This document shows positions 11,151 through 21,904 of a stretch of 64,000 nt of DNA, piece after piece; the first letter of the stretch is position 1; every line of letters begins with the position of its first letter. Position numbers and translations under genes: made by a program. The stretch covers positions 573,584-637,583 of the forward strand of contig CAMXCT020001024.1 of NCBI GenBank assembly GCA_947184155.2, given 5' to 3'. The notes beneath the pieces were generated by a model. The model was not told where the DNA came from. It made no database searches and saw only the letters and a program-made list of their open reading frames with translations. The stretch is from Cladocopium goreaui. Taxonomy: Eukaryota > Sar > Dinophyceae > Suessiales > Symbiodiniaceae.

Positions 11151-11159
11151 CCATTTGCC

Positions 11160-11350
11160 TTGTATTTGCAACAGTTTGGAACTAGAATCTGTCATTTTGC
11201 ATGGTATTTGCTACATTTTGGCATGGTTACTTTGCACTGTGCATGGCATTTGCTACATTTGGCCATGTTCGCCTTCCATTTTGCATGGTGTTTGCCATGT
11301 TTTGGCACTTCAACCTCTCATTTGCGTGGTATTTGCTACATTTTGGTACT
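11160..11350 (+). repeat. Minisatellite, about 60-bp units
   Basis: Four diverged copies of a unit containing TTTGCATGGTATTTGCTACA lie directly before the TTTAGGG-bearing array. The 77-143 residue open frames here are by-products of the repeat. Confidence 0.6.
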
Positions 11351-11351
11351 T

Positions 11352-12356
11352 CAAACGTTCATGTGGGTTTCTTGAGAGTTTCTTTAGGCTTTCATTTAGG
11401 GTTTCATTTAGGGTTCCATGTAGGGTTTCTTTAGGATTTCTTTGGCGGTTCATTTAGGCTTTCATTTAAGGTTTCTTTAGGTTTAGGGTGTCTTTCGAGT
11501 TTCATTTAGGGTTTCATTTAGGGTTTCATTAGGGTTTCATTTAGGGTTTCATTTAGGATTTCATTAAGGGTTTCTTTAGTGTTTCATGTAGGGTTTCTTA
11601 TCAGGATTTCTTATCAGGATTTCCAAACGTTCATGTGGGTTTCTTTCGGGTTTCTTTAGGGTTTCATTTCGGGATTCTTTAGGGTTTCTTTAGGGTTTCT
11701 GTAGGGTTTCATGTAGCGTTTGATTTAGGGTTTTTTGGGAGTTTCATTTAGGGTTTCATGTAGGGTTTCTGATCAGGATTTCTTCTCAGGATTTTCAAAC
11801 GTTCATGTGGGTTTCTTTAGGGCTTCTTTAGGGCTTCTTTAGGGCTTCTTTAGGGTTTCAGTTAGGGTTTCATATAGGTTTCATTTAGGGCTTCTTTAGG
11901 GTTTCATTTAGGGTTTCATTTTGGGTTTGTTTAAGGTTTCTCTCGGGTTTCATTTAGTGTTTCATTTAGGGTTTCTTTAGGGTTTCATTAAGGGTTTCAT
12001 TTAGGGTTTCTTTAGGGTTTGATTTAGGGTTTCTTTAGGGTTTGTTTAGGGTTTTTTTAGGGTTTCATTTAGGGTTTCATTTAGGGTTTCTTTAGGGTTT
12101 CATTTAGGGTTTCTTTAGGGTTGCATTTAGGGTTTCGTTTGCTGGTTCTTCAGGGTTAGGGTTTTTTAGAGTGTGGTTTAGGGTTTCTTTAGGGTGCCAT
12201 TTAGGGTGTCATTCAAAGATTCTTTAGGGATTCATTTATGGTTTCTTTAGGTGTCATTTAGGGTTTCATGTATATAGGAGTTTCTTGTCAGTTCTTATCA
12301 GGATTTCTTTAGGGTTTCTTTGGGTTTCACCTAGGGTCTTTAGGGTTTCATTTAGG
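11352..12356 (+). repeat. Interstitial telomere-like array (TTTAGGGTTTCA)n
   Basis: About 1 kb is built of a 12-base unit, TTTAGGGTTTC(A/T), with variants (TTTAGGGTTTCTT, TTAAGGGTTTC). TTTAGGG is the telomeric heptamer reported for dinoflagellates and most plants. A longer word, CAAACGTTCATGTGGGTTTC, recurs at 11352, 11624 and (one base variant before it) 11796, so there is also higher-order structure. It lies within the minus-strand gene array, far from any obvious end. Confidence 0.8.
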
Positions 12357-12359
12357 ATA

Positions 12360-12660
12360 CAAACAGGCGACAATAAAGCAAAAGAAAAGAAAAAAAACAA
12401 AGAGGCAGTAAAGACAGGAAGCAGAGAAGCAGAGGAGCAGGAAGTAGAGCAGCAAAACACATGACTGAAGAAAAGAAAAAGTAGAATAGTAGACGTAGAA
12501 AGGCACAGAAGCACAAAAGCAGAAAAGAAGAAAAGCAGAGAAGCAGAAAAGCAGAGAAGTAGACAAGCAGAGAAGTAGGAAAAGCAGAAAAACAGAAAAG
12601 CAAAGAAGCAGGAAAGCATAGAACCAGGAACCCCCCAAAAAAAATCCAAAACCTGCCGCG
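12360..12660 (+). repeat. Purine-rich GCAGAAAA tract
   Basis: About 300 bases of AGAAAAGCAGAGAAGCA-like units are nearly free of T. The minus-strand open frames are Leu/Phe/Cys-rich and repeat-derived. Confidence 0.7.
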
Positions 12661-13019
12661 AAAAAAAATAAACATAGCCCTCCCTTAACATTTCAATCCA
12701 AGAGCAAGTGGGAGGCCTTGGAGGCCGAATGCCCACTTGCACCCCAATATGACGGCACCGAAGAAGACTGATTTCGCGACGAGTCGCCGCGGATGAAGTG
12801 CTAGGGGTGCATAGCCTGGTTGAGCAAACTGAGGAAGGCCTGAGCTCCAGTCCAAGTTGCAAGGGCTTGAAATGTGTCCACCCGTGCTCTTGTCGTCATC
12901 TTGTGTGCCGATTTACGTCTGATCATTGATCATGCTGATCACGGCCGTCATGTCGCATCATTGTCTTCACTGTCATCATGTCGTCAGCCACTGTACGTCA
13001 TCGTCAAGCACCACCAGTA

Positions 13020-13115
13020 ACGGCAGCAGCAGCAGCAGCAGCAGCAGCACCACCAGCACCAGCACAAGCACCAGCACCAGCACCAGCACAAGCACCAGCA
13101 CCAGCACCAGCACCA
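13020..13115 (+). repeat. CAG then CAGCAC/CAAGCACCAG repeat
   Basis: A (CAG)7 run passes into hexamer CAGCAC and CAAGCACCAG units. It is open in several frames; no coding call is made. Confidence 0.7.
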
Positions 13116-13519
13116 TCCCGCACTCTTCACCCCTCATCCTCGGCAGCAACAGCAGCCTCATCTTTCGTGATTTCTGCTAATTTTCCGTTTCAGGCGCAAA
13201 GGCTGAGATACGGGCAGACGCACTTAGGAGCACCTGCATTGCGTGCACCTTGCTGCCCCTGGCCAAGAGGGAGTGTGACTCAAGGGGTTCACCGTGGTTC
13301 ACCAGTATACCAACATAACATACTCTCATAATGTATCAATGTATGGCTGCAAAGAAAGGGGGGCAAAAGTGTAATTAATTGTGCATCTGTAATCATCTGT
13401 ACCTAAATTGAGCGTGTGGGCGGGGTTACACACTCTGACTGCATTGCTTGGCAAAAACCCTGTCCTGTATTTCAGGCATCATCTGCAAGTAGGCTCCTCG
13501 CTTGGCCTGGACTGGTTTT

Positions 13520-13660
13520 TTCCGCTACGTTCCCCAAAACCGACAATCAGCGCAATAAGTCTCGAGCTGGTGGGCATGGCAGCTGTGGTAAGTGGAAGGG
13601 AGCTGCCAGTACCCGGCTCGATGATGCTCCGGACGCCGGACTTGAAAAATCCTGCAGGGC
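13520..13660 (-). CDS. Candidate gene A 3' exon, weak
   Basis: An acceptor TGCCCTGCAG|G is followed by a short Ser/Ala-rich open frame (DFSSPASGASSS). It may be a late exon of gene A. No family motif is seen. Confidence 0.25.
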
Positions 13661-14167
13661 ACTGCCGGCACGCTTTCGCTTGTGCCATTTTGTGCCACTC
13701 TTTTGCTGCTCCATGCTGCCTGCTTCAAGTCTACTTCACATATGACTGAATTTAAGCAGGACGCTCACGACTATTGTTCACTCGTCACTCTTGATTGATG
13801 CACTCAAAACAAGCCTGGTCCTGGTCCAAAGGTTCGGTGTAAGCTCTGGAGTTTGCCAGTCCTCCAACAGCCTTCGGCGCAGCATCACAAAATGGAATCT
13901 TGTCGGACCCTTCCTCTCAAAAACCACAACTTTCCATTTTTGAAGATGTCGGGCATGGGGTGGGGTGGGTCTGTCATAACGGATCTAATGGTCCTACAGT
14001 CGACCATGCTGTGGCCTGACTTCCCTTCAAACGTCGAATACGCTCGCTTCTTGTTCTCATCTTCTTCCTTGCCTGAAGTCTCAGCATGGCCAGTGCTTGG
14101 CATATAAGTTTTGCACTGTTTTGCAAGGAGATCTGGCTCTGCCGAAGCCCACTGGTCTGCAGCCAAG

Positions 14168-14243
14168 CCGCCACCTCGCTCTCCAAGCTTGAAATGTTTC
14201 GAGTGAATTGCTCACGGAGTTTGTTCAACACCTCCAGGATGGC
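14168..14243 (-). CDS. Gene A exon: helical segment, approximate
   Basis: The exon candidate encodes EVLNKLREQFTRNISSLE followed by SEVAAWLQ, a predicted helix. It is the next open segment downstream of the GGFEQIN exon. Borders are approximate. Confidence 0.4.
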
Positions 14244-14299
14244 CAAATGAAGCAACATGAAGGAAGATGAAGCAATCAGGAGATCAAAAGATGTGGAGT

Positions 14300-14404
14300 C
14301 TCAAAGTTGTTGGTAGTCACTGGTAGTGGCACATGGCTAGAAGGTGAGGCAGGCACTTCATTGATGGAATCAGCCAAGAACTCATTGATCTGCTCAAAGC
14401 CCCC
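14300..14404 (-). CDS. Gene A exon 9: GGFEQINEFL
   Basis: A strong acceptor (eight T, then CTGCAG|GGGGGC) starts an exon encoding GGFEQINEFLADSINEV. The family shows a 'GGFxxxNxFL' segment after a 'DKxMI' helix. Exon 8 joins in phase 0. The 3' border is not determined. Confidence 0.6.
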
Positions 14405-14580
14405 CTGCAGAAAAAAAACGTCTGGGAGATTGTTCGTTTTCAGCCAAAGATATTCACATGATTTTGCAGCCTGTCGCCGGGAACTTTCAGCAAGGGGTTG
14501 ATGCAGAATCAACCCTGTGTCCATGTGTGTCCTGCCATGGCCTCTGCAAATTTCAGTTTATATAACAGCACCATACGCAC

Positions 14581-14640
14581 CTCCTGTCTGACAAGGCTGT
14601 CAATCATGTCCTTGTCGCTTTGCATGCTGGCTTGCGCTGC
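14581..14640 (-). CDS. Gene A exon 8: AAQASMQSDKDMIDSLV
   Basis: Acceptor AACTCAG|G and donor GAG|GTGCGT bound a 60-base exon encoding AAQASMQSDKDMIDSLVR. It joins exon 9 in frame as ...LVRQE-GGFEQIN. The AxAS...DKxMI pattern matches the family. Confidence 0.62.
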
Positions 14641-14894
14641 CTGAGTTGAACGGGAAAACGACACGGGCAAAACCCAAGAGGCACGCCACTGAAACCATAA
14701 ATCCAATGAGCGGGGCTACCAAATACAAAGATATGATTCATGTACAAAAACACGTATTATGTTATGTTATGTTATGTAGTGTGTTGTAATGTAATAGTAA
14801 GTATGCATGCATGCACGCATGCATGTAAATATATATATATACTCACACCCACACACACACACAGATATATATATATATCAGTATGTATATCCCA

Positions 14895-15037
14895 TTAAAG
14901 GGTTTGGAAGGCTCGCTTTTAGATCTTTCAGGATCCAGCAGGCCTCCAAATCCAGCACGGCCAGCTTCTTGCTGACATTCATGGCGAGGTCCAAGCTTCC
15001 TTTCCTCAAAACAGCACAAGGGTTCAATTGCCAAGGT
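14895..15037 (-). CDS. Gene A exon 7 (approximate)
   Basis: This region reads GSLDLAMNVSKKLAVLDLEA, a helical run resembling the family's DxALAxxKKLAxLxLxDA segment that precedes the DKxMI helix. Borders are approximate. Confidence 0.5.
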
Positions 15038-15419
15038 TGCCATGGTATGTCATGATATGTCATGATCCTGGCCACAGACATCCACAGCACTTGCAGCTGA
15101 GCAACCCTGTGTTCATGATGCCGAGCCTGGTGCGAAACAGGAGATGGTAGAAGTTTCTAGATACCCTTGGCCCTAGCATTCTAAGAAACAGCTAACAGCC
15201 GCCAGCTCAAGGTAACCAGTACCACAAGCCCAATGGGGTTCAGATACTGAATTCCAAATGCCCCTCCCCATTCGCGACATACGTTTTCGCCAAGAGACGG
15301 GGAGCATAGCCTTGAGCTGAAACAAATTAACAAATCCCTCAGGGAAAAGCACCTTCTCTGCAATCTAGCTGGCACGCTACCAGCTAGCCGGACTTTAAAT
15401 TGATCTACAACATTCTACA

Positions 15420-15525
15420 ACCACAAAATCCACAAATGTACTCAAGCAGTGCAAGCAGCATGAGCCCCTTGAAGTCGTGGCTAATGTCCTCTGGCGCTCA
15501 AGTCCAATCTTTCTGCTCGAATCAA
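15420..15525 (-). CDS. Gene A exon, weak (HDFKGLMLLALL)
   Basis: The frame reads APEDISHDFKGLMLLALL. Its position between the WCLFE exon and exon 7 fits a segment expected there, but the borders are guesses. Confidence 0.35.
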
Positions 15526-15776
15526 GCGAGGAAATATGAAGCAAGTAAAGCACGTCACAACTGCTGGGCGCAAGTATTCTTAGCATTTCTTCAAGTCCTA
15601 TGTCCTAAGCCAATGCGGCATATACTTGGTTTCCAGTATGAGCAATGTGATAAGAGCCCAAATAGAATTTCCATGAAATTCCGATATTAGGGGTGCTTTA
15701 GACCGATGCATATGATTTCATATGTTGCATTTTTGTAGGGGGTTACTGCTGAGTTTCCCACATGTTACAGCATGGC

Positions 15777-15849
15777 CTGAAGCAGAACCGTTTGGAGGAG
15801 CTCGAAGAGGCACCAAGATCGCGTTAGAGGCATCGCCTCTTCATCAAAC
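15777..15849 (-). CDS. Gene A exon 6: WCLFE motif
   Basis: After GCCTAG|G the exon encodes FDEEAMPLTRSWCLFELL. The A-x-P-L-x-R-x-WCLFE string is the most conserved motif of this family as I remember it. It joins exon 5 as MV-FDEEA. A GC donor follows CTTCAG at 15777. Confidence 0.7.
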
Positions 15850-15869
15850 CTAGGCGTCCCCTCCTAGAT

Positions 15870-16530
15870 AGCGCAGGTATTCAAAATAGTAGTGACTTGG
15901 ACTACTGACTCATAATTATACATATACATATTTATATGCTTGTGCATATATATATATATACATACACATTAGAAACATCCCTGAAAGCATAGGTTCTGGG
16001 AGTGGTGCTGCACATATGCACAGAAATAAGCTATACACACACTATATATATATAATGTGTATGTATATATTTACAAAACATGTGTACAAATACATATGCA
16101 GGCATATCTCATAATTGTCTATAATTGTCACATATAATTCATATACGAATACAATATAATACAATGATATGTGAACATAATTGTCATCAGCATATGAAAT
16201 GACTCTCTCTCCATCGCCATCTCTAAGAGTCCAGCGATATGGAATGACTGTTATTATAGCCTCCGTATATTTACTCTCCGGCTCTATCTTTCCGGGGACC
16301 CCAATGCTGTGATCTTAGAGAATACGTTGCGTTCCCGGATTTGTGGTGCCTGAATACTGAAGGAGACTCCATGCAGTCAGTCTTCAAGCGACTGACCCAA
16401 TCTTGAGGGCTGCAGGCGCCCCCAAGAGAATGAGGTGATGATGGTGATGGGAGTGGGGTTCATCGCGGTTCATCCCATATCCTTTTTGTCCTGCCCAGAA
16501 AGGCTAAAATCATCTCTGGATCCCCTAAGC
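15870..16530. other. AT-rich intron-like stretch
   Basis: It contains (TA)n and (TATACA)n tracts around 15920-16180 and no supported exon. It corresponds to the intron between gene A exons 5 and 6. Confidence 0.5.
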
Positions 16531-16548
16531 ATCCCTAAGCCAAGGGAC

Positions 16549-16625
16549 ACCATAACGGTGCCCAAGGTTCCACAGCTCCGGAGTGCTTGGTAAAAGGACG
16601 ACTCATGGTACGTTTCACCCAGCTC
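16549..16625 (-). CDS. Gene A exon 5: SSFYQALRSCGT
   Basis: Acceptor AACAG|G and a GT donor after 16549 bound an exon encoding ELGETYHESSFYQALRSCG followed by TLGTVMV. It continues the family order NNQW - SSFYxALxS - GTxMVLD. Confidence 0.7.
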
Positions 16626-16794
16626 CTGTTTGGTGCACACCAGCAAGGCCCATCAAGGCCCGATCCAAGAACGATTTCTATGATTCCCAATATTCCCATG
16701 ATTTCAAGTTGACTGTTGATATATGTTGATATGCTACCCATGTACTACCGATAGTCTGCCCCGCCAGAAATCAACATGCTGCCAGAAGCCAGTC

Positions 16795-16834
16795 CTCCGA
16801 GACAGCCCATTGATTGTTGCTGAACGTGCAAATC
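16795..16834 (-). CDS. Gene A exon 4: ICTFSNNQWAVSE
   Basis: A 40-base exon begins after CCCAAG|G and encodes ICTFSNNQWAVSE. Either reasonable end leaves a GA donor (GACTGG or GAGGAC). Together with exon 3 it restores YWICTFSNNQW, a family signature. Confidence 0.72.
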
Positions 16835-16939
16835 CTTGGGAGCTTGGAAGCAGCACTCCTCACGCAACATCCTCAAAATATGGAAACAAAATGACGAAGT
16901 GAAAGGAATGCAATGATTGACATTGATTGACCAGGATTC

Positions 16940-17027
16940 CAGTAAGGATGCTTCTCTGGAAAGTCTTGGGCATGTCTTTCAACCTCAGCCGCATGTGCCA
17001 TGTCCATCCCGAAGGCTGCCTCCAAGG
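16940..17027 (-). CDS. Gene A exon 3
   Basis: The exon encodes LEAAFGMDMAHAAEVERHAQ, then DFPEKHPYW, the Trp codon being split. It ends TACTG before GAATCC, a GA donor at 16939-16938. Splicing to exon 4 gives TGG ATT TGC, that is W-I-C. Confidence 0.65.
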
Positions 17028-17129
17028 CTAAGTGACCACAACACAAAACATGGTATATCAAAGGGGATTCTGGGGAGCATGTCTTGGCATGTTGCTTGTT
17101 ATGATTTGCTGATTTGCTTATGTGACGTG

Positions 17130-18130
17130 TGATTGCTGTTGTTTATGTTCAATGGTTCTTCCTTAGTTTATGTGTTTCAAGTTTGTGTTCTTGTGTTTTT
17201 TGATGTTAACGTTCACTCCGCTTGCTTCTGTTGAATGACGTGAGCAAGCGTTGTTGCTGTTGCGTTTTGGGTGCAGATGTGAAAGTCAGAATATATCAAA
17301 GATATGCTGTTAAGGATACATGATTAGATATGATGAAGTGACAAATCATGCTCCCTCCAGCCTTCTATTCCATCATATTCCATCCCACCGAGTGTTCAAA
17401 AACTATATTTTTGCGAAGCAAGGTTTACGCGTATCGTTGAGTTCATCCATTGCCATGGGCAGACGAGTTCATTTTCTTCACGGTATAATATAAAGTATAC
17501 AGTATATTGTCATATATTGTATATACATGTATATACAGATACAGCATTGTCTTTACCACCTTGACCACCACCAACCGTGATCCCGTTAGCCGCAAGGTTT
17601 TCATACATGACATCCTTTTCGCCATTGTCAAACCTCACGAACGAAAACTGGACCTCTTCCTGATGTTTTGAGCTATCATTGGCTTTCTTCATCTCTCTTC
17701 CGAAACTTGTCTCCTTTCTCATCATCTGGTGAAGGCATGCAATGACCCTTCACAAAATCTCTAATCTCGTTATCATCTTTAATATCATTCATTCTTTATC
17801 CATTTTTTCTGTTGCTTCCCCTCCCAGTCTTCATTCTCAGTTTCACTATCACTTCCAAAGTCTGCAATGATGCCCACATTTACAACAAATCAAACCCCAA
17901 ACCAACAACAAAAGCCCAAGTGAAAGTGAAAACCCAAAATCATACATCCCATAAAATCTCCAGAACCTCTGCAGGAAAAACAAAATCGAAGAGAAGGATG
18001 TTGAAACCTGGATCCTCAACATCAACACATAACAAGTGGGGTCTTGTAAAAACCCCGAGCCTTTTCAAATGGTTTTTTCACACGTTATCGTTGTTTTCTT
18101 CTTATCGTTTTTCCAAGCGCTGGCTTCACA
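17130..18130. other. Gene-poor intron-like stretch
   Basis: No exon is supported; a TATACA-rich patch is at 17480-17545. It lies between gene A exons 2 and 3. Confidence 0.45.
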
Positions 18131-18154
18131 CCTTGACCAAAGGATTCACATGAG

Positions 18155-18520
18155 CGGAAAGGGAAAAGGAAAAGGAAGAGTAAAGGAAGGGAAAAGAAAG
18201 AATAGGAAAGGGAGAGGAAAAAGAAAGAGGAAAAGAAAACGAAAGGAAAAGAAAAGGAATAGGAAAAGAAAAAGGAAAGAAAAAGGAAAGGACAAAGGAA
18301 AGGAGAAGGAAAAGAAAAAGGAAAGAAAAAGGAAAGGAAAAAGGAAAGGAGAAGGAAAAGGAAGGGAAAGGAAAAAGGAAAGGAGAAGGAAAAGAAAAAG
18401 GAAAGAAAAAGGAAAGGAAAAAGGAAAGGAGAAGGAAAAGGAAGGGAAAGGAAAAAGGAAAGGAGAAGGAAAAGGAAGGGAAAGGAAAAGGGAGAGGAAA
18501 GGGAGAGGACAAGGAAAAAA
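18155..18520 (+). repeat. Long polypurine tract (GGAAAAGGAAAG)n
   Basis: About 365 bases are almost entirely A and G, made of GGAAAAGAAAAAGGAAAG-like units with mirror symmetry. Such tracts can form triplex DNA. The Lys/Arg/Gly and Ser/Phe-rich open frames across it are not genes. Confidence 0.85.
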
Positions 18521-19084
18521 AAGGGCCGTGTCTCACACGGACCATTTTTGATGCCAAAAGTTATCGTTTTCGTTATTGTTTTGTTATCGTTCGTGAATCC
18601 TGTGTACGTTCCTTCTTTCTGGAAATGGCTGCTATCATCAAAAAAGGAGTGTAGCGACCACCTACCAGGCACCTTCCTTGTGCAGAATCTGACACGCATT
18701 CGTTGGCGCGCCATTACGACAACAAACAATGAAATGAAGAAACCAAAACCACTATATAAATAGCTGCAGAACGACGGACAAATAAAAAACATTGGATTTC
18801 AAGAGTCTGGGCACAGATCATTAACAGAACCAACGTTCAACGTTATCGTTTCTTTTTCCTCTTGTCGTTTTTTCGAGTGAAAGCTAAAAATGGCTCATGG
18901 GGGATCATGGAAGACTAAACGAATAGGCGCGGGGTTTTTACAAACTCCCAAATTAACAAACAACGTAGAAACAATTGCTCACTTCTTCGAACTCCCTCTG
19001 CACAGATCTGCACAGTACCAATTCTTCCCGCTAGGCCTGACATACCCACCATCCCCTATCCAGATTGTCTTTGGGCTGGCGCCA

Positions 19085-19161
19085 AGTCATTCTGACATGT
19101 CCAAGCAACACTGGCGACCAAGTGGGCAAGGGGGGTGCCCCAGTAATGGCTCACGAACCAT
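19085..19161 (-). CDS. Gene A exon 2: FVSHYWGTP motif
   Basis: After CCAATCCAG the exon encodes WFVSHYWGTPLAHLVASVAW. VSHxWG followed some tens of residues later by WxCxxxNNQ defines the family. The 3' border is approximate. The protein's function is unknown to me; it is not an enzyme family I can name. Confidence 0.62.
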
Positions 19162-19345
19162 CTGGATTGGGACTGAGATGGCCCCGCCACCTGAAACCCA
19201 CTGACAATCCACCGGGCAGTTCCTTCCAATGTCACCAAAATATAGTAAAACCATGTAAAACCATGCAAAACCATGTGAAACCCTGGATGCATCGGCTGGG
19301 TCAGGTTCCCACACATGTCAGATGCCACATCTGCGCATCAAAAAA

Positions 19346-19454
19346 CAAGCTCTGCCTCCGCATAGGAGAGTTTGTAGGGCTCCGTAAGGGGCAGGATGAT
19401 ATTGTGCACAACCTCAGCATCAGCAAAGAGCTGGATGGAAAGCCATGGCGTGAC
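19346..19454 (-). CDS. Gene A exon 1 (recognised part), approximate
   Basis: The frame reads VTPWLSIQLFADAEVVHNII, then LPLTEPYKLSYAEAELVF. It reads more like protein than the other two frames and lies upstream of the VSHYWG exon. Further 5' exons are not identified with confidence. Confidence 0.4.
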
Positions 19455-19574
19455 TTGGCAATCAGATAACTTACCAGGAACATCAGAGCAAGTGCTACAA
19501 TGCTGCAAAATGCATCAAAGTGCTTGCTGTGGTGTCTGTGTGTAAGGCGCGGGTCTAAGGCACGTCTTTGGCCA

Positions 19575-19775
19575 AGGCGCGCCGTAAAACGGTAAAACCG
19601 TAAAACGGTAAATTCCATTGTTCCCGGGAAACGCCCGTAAAACGGTAAATTTGGTAAATTTCCAAAATTTACCGTAAACAAAATTTACCGTAAAACGGTA
19701 AAACCGTAAATTTCCAAAATTTACCGTAAACAAAATTTACCGTAAACCGGTAAAACCGTAAATTGGTAAATTTGG
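19575..19775 (+). repeat. GGTAAA/ACCGTAAAACGGT satellite, left block
   Basis: Units of CCGTAAAACGGTAAA, partly self-complementary (ACCGT...ACGGT), are stacked. The same units resume at 21600 beyond the TATC tract. Confidence 0.75.
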
Positions 19776-19861
19776 TGTGCTAAGGGGATAAGTGCATTTT
19801 TGGTTGCACAACATGGCTGCAGCCGCATGTTTTGTGCAGCACATCTGTTCTCAGTAGTCTG

Positions 19862-20864
19862 CAACGCCAATCCATCTATCTATCTACCAATCCATCTATC
19901 TCTCTCTCATCTGTCTATCTAACTATCTATCTATCCATCTGTCTATCTATCTATCTATCCATCTATCCATCTATCCATCTATCCATCTATCCATCTATCC
20001 ATCTATCCATCTATCTATTCTATCTATTCTATCTATTCTATCTATTCTATCTATTCTATCTATTCTATCTATTCTATCTACTCTTTCTATTCTATCTATC
20101 TATCTATCTATCTATCCATCTATCTGTCTATCGAACTGTGTGTATCTAGCTATCTACCTATCTACAAATCTAAATATCTACATCTCTACATATTTACCTA
20201 TCTATGTATCTATCTATCTGTCGATCTATCTATCTATCTATCTGTCTATCTATCTATCTATCTAGCTGCCTATCCATCCATCTGTCTGTCTATCTATCCA
20301 TCTGTCTATCTATGTATCCATCGATCCATCTATTCTATCCATCTATCCATCTATCCATCTAGTCTATCTATCCATTCTTTCTATGCTATTCTATTCCTAT
20401 TCTATTCTATTCTATTCTATTGTATTCTATTCTATTCTATTCTATTCTATCTATCTATCTATCTAACCATCTATCTATCTATCTATCTATCCATCTATCC
20501 ATCTATCCATCTATCCATCTATCCATCTATCCATCTATCCATCTGTCCATCTGTCCATCTGTCCATCTGTCCATCTGTCCATCTGTCCATCTGTCCATCT
20601 GTCCATCTGTCCATCTGTCCATCTGTCCATCTGTCCATCTAGTCTATCTATCTATTCCATCTATCCATTCTATCTATCCATTCTATCTATCCATTCTATC
20701 TATTCTATCTATCTATCTATCTATCTATCTATTTATCTATCTTTCTATCTATCTATCTAGCTGTCTATCTGTCTATCCAACTATCTGTCTGTCTTTCTGC
20801 CTGTCTGTCTATCTATCTATCTATCCATCTATCTATCGATCGATCGATCGATCTCTCTCTCTCC

Positions 20865-20934
<70 letters not shown>

Positions 20935-20979
20935 GTCTGTCCCTCTGTCTGTCAATCTTTCTATTTAACTATCTGTTTG

Positions 20980-21021
<42 letters not shown>

Positions 21022-21247
21022 CATTTATCTATCTAACTATCTATCTATCTCATCTGTCTATCTAACTGTGCATCTATCCATCTACCTATCTATCTCTCTT
21101 TCTTCCTATCTATCTATCTTTCTGTCTATCTATCGACCTATCTGTCTGTCTATCTATCCATCTGTCTATCTATGTATCCATCTATCCATCTATCCATCTA
21201 TTCTATCTATCTATCGACCTATCTATCTATCTATCTATCTATCAATC

Positions 21248-21292
<45 letters not shown>

Positions 21293-21525
21293 GTTGTCTA
21301 TCCATCTATCTATCTGTCTATCTGTCTATCCATCTGTCTATCTATGTATCCATCTATCCATCTGTCTATCTATCTATCTATCGATCTATCTACCTATCTA
21401 ACGACCTATCTATCTATCTATCTTTCTTTCTATCTATCTATCTATCCATCGATCTATCTATCTATCTATCTATCTATCTAGCTGTCTGTCTATCTTTCTA
21501 TCTATCTATCTATCTATCTGTGTTT
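19862..21525 (+). repeat. 1.66-kb TATC-type microsatellite
   Basis: Mainly (TATC)n with ordered variant blocks: CATCTATC (about 19940-20010), TATTC pentamers (20010-20095 and 20395-20450), CATCTGTC (20530-20640) and CT dinucleotides (20850-20935). The Ile/Tyr/Leu/Ser open frames reflect the repeat only. Confidence 0.9.
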
Positions 21526-21599
21526 TGTACATTTTGACTTCGAAATGTGCTTCGCGCCACAACGGCGTGCAATTTTTCATCTCTCATCTGGCCAGATGG

Positions 21600-21900
21600 C
21601 GGTAAATTAAAGTCGTGGACCCAGAGGCGGTAAAACCGTAAAACGGTAAATTCGTAAAGTTGTGGAGCCAGAGGCGGTAAAACCGTAAAACGGTAAATTC
21701 GTAAAGTCGCAGCATTTTACCGATTTACCGATTTACCGGTAAAACCGTAAAACGGTAAATTCGTAAAGTTGTGGAGCCAGAGGCGGTAAAACCGTAAAAC
21801 GGTAAATTCGTAAAGTTGTAGCATTTTACCGATTTACCGAATTTACCGAATTTACCTCGTCCGGACGTATCGAAATTTACCATTTTACCGATTTACCCAA
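21600..21900 (+). repeat. GGTAAA satellite, right block
   Basis: Three copies of a unit with GAGGCGGTAAAACCGTAAAA, then GGTAAATTCGTAAAGT, followed by TTTACCG runs on the same strand, giving large inverted segments. Confidence 0.75.
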
Positions 21901-21904
21901 TTTA

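Noticed and set aside
18036-18792. Lys/Arg-Gly and Ser/Phe frames of 140-235 codons
   Set aside because: Polypurine tract in all frames; no motif.
19832-21537. Ile/Tyr/Leu/Ser-rich frames
   Set aside because: TATC microsatellite translations.
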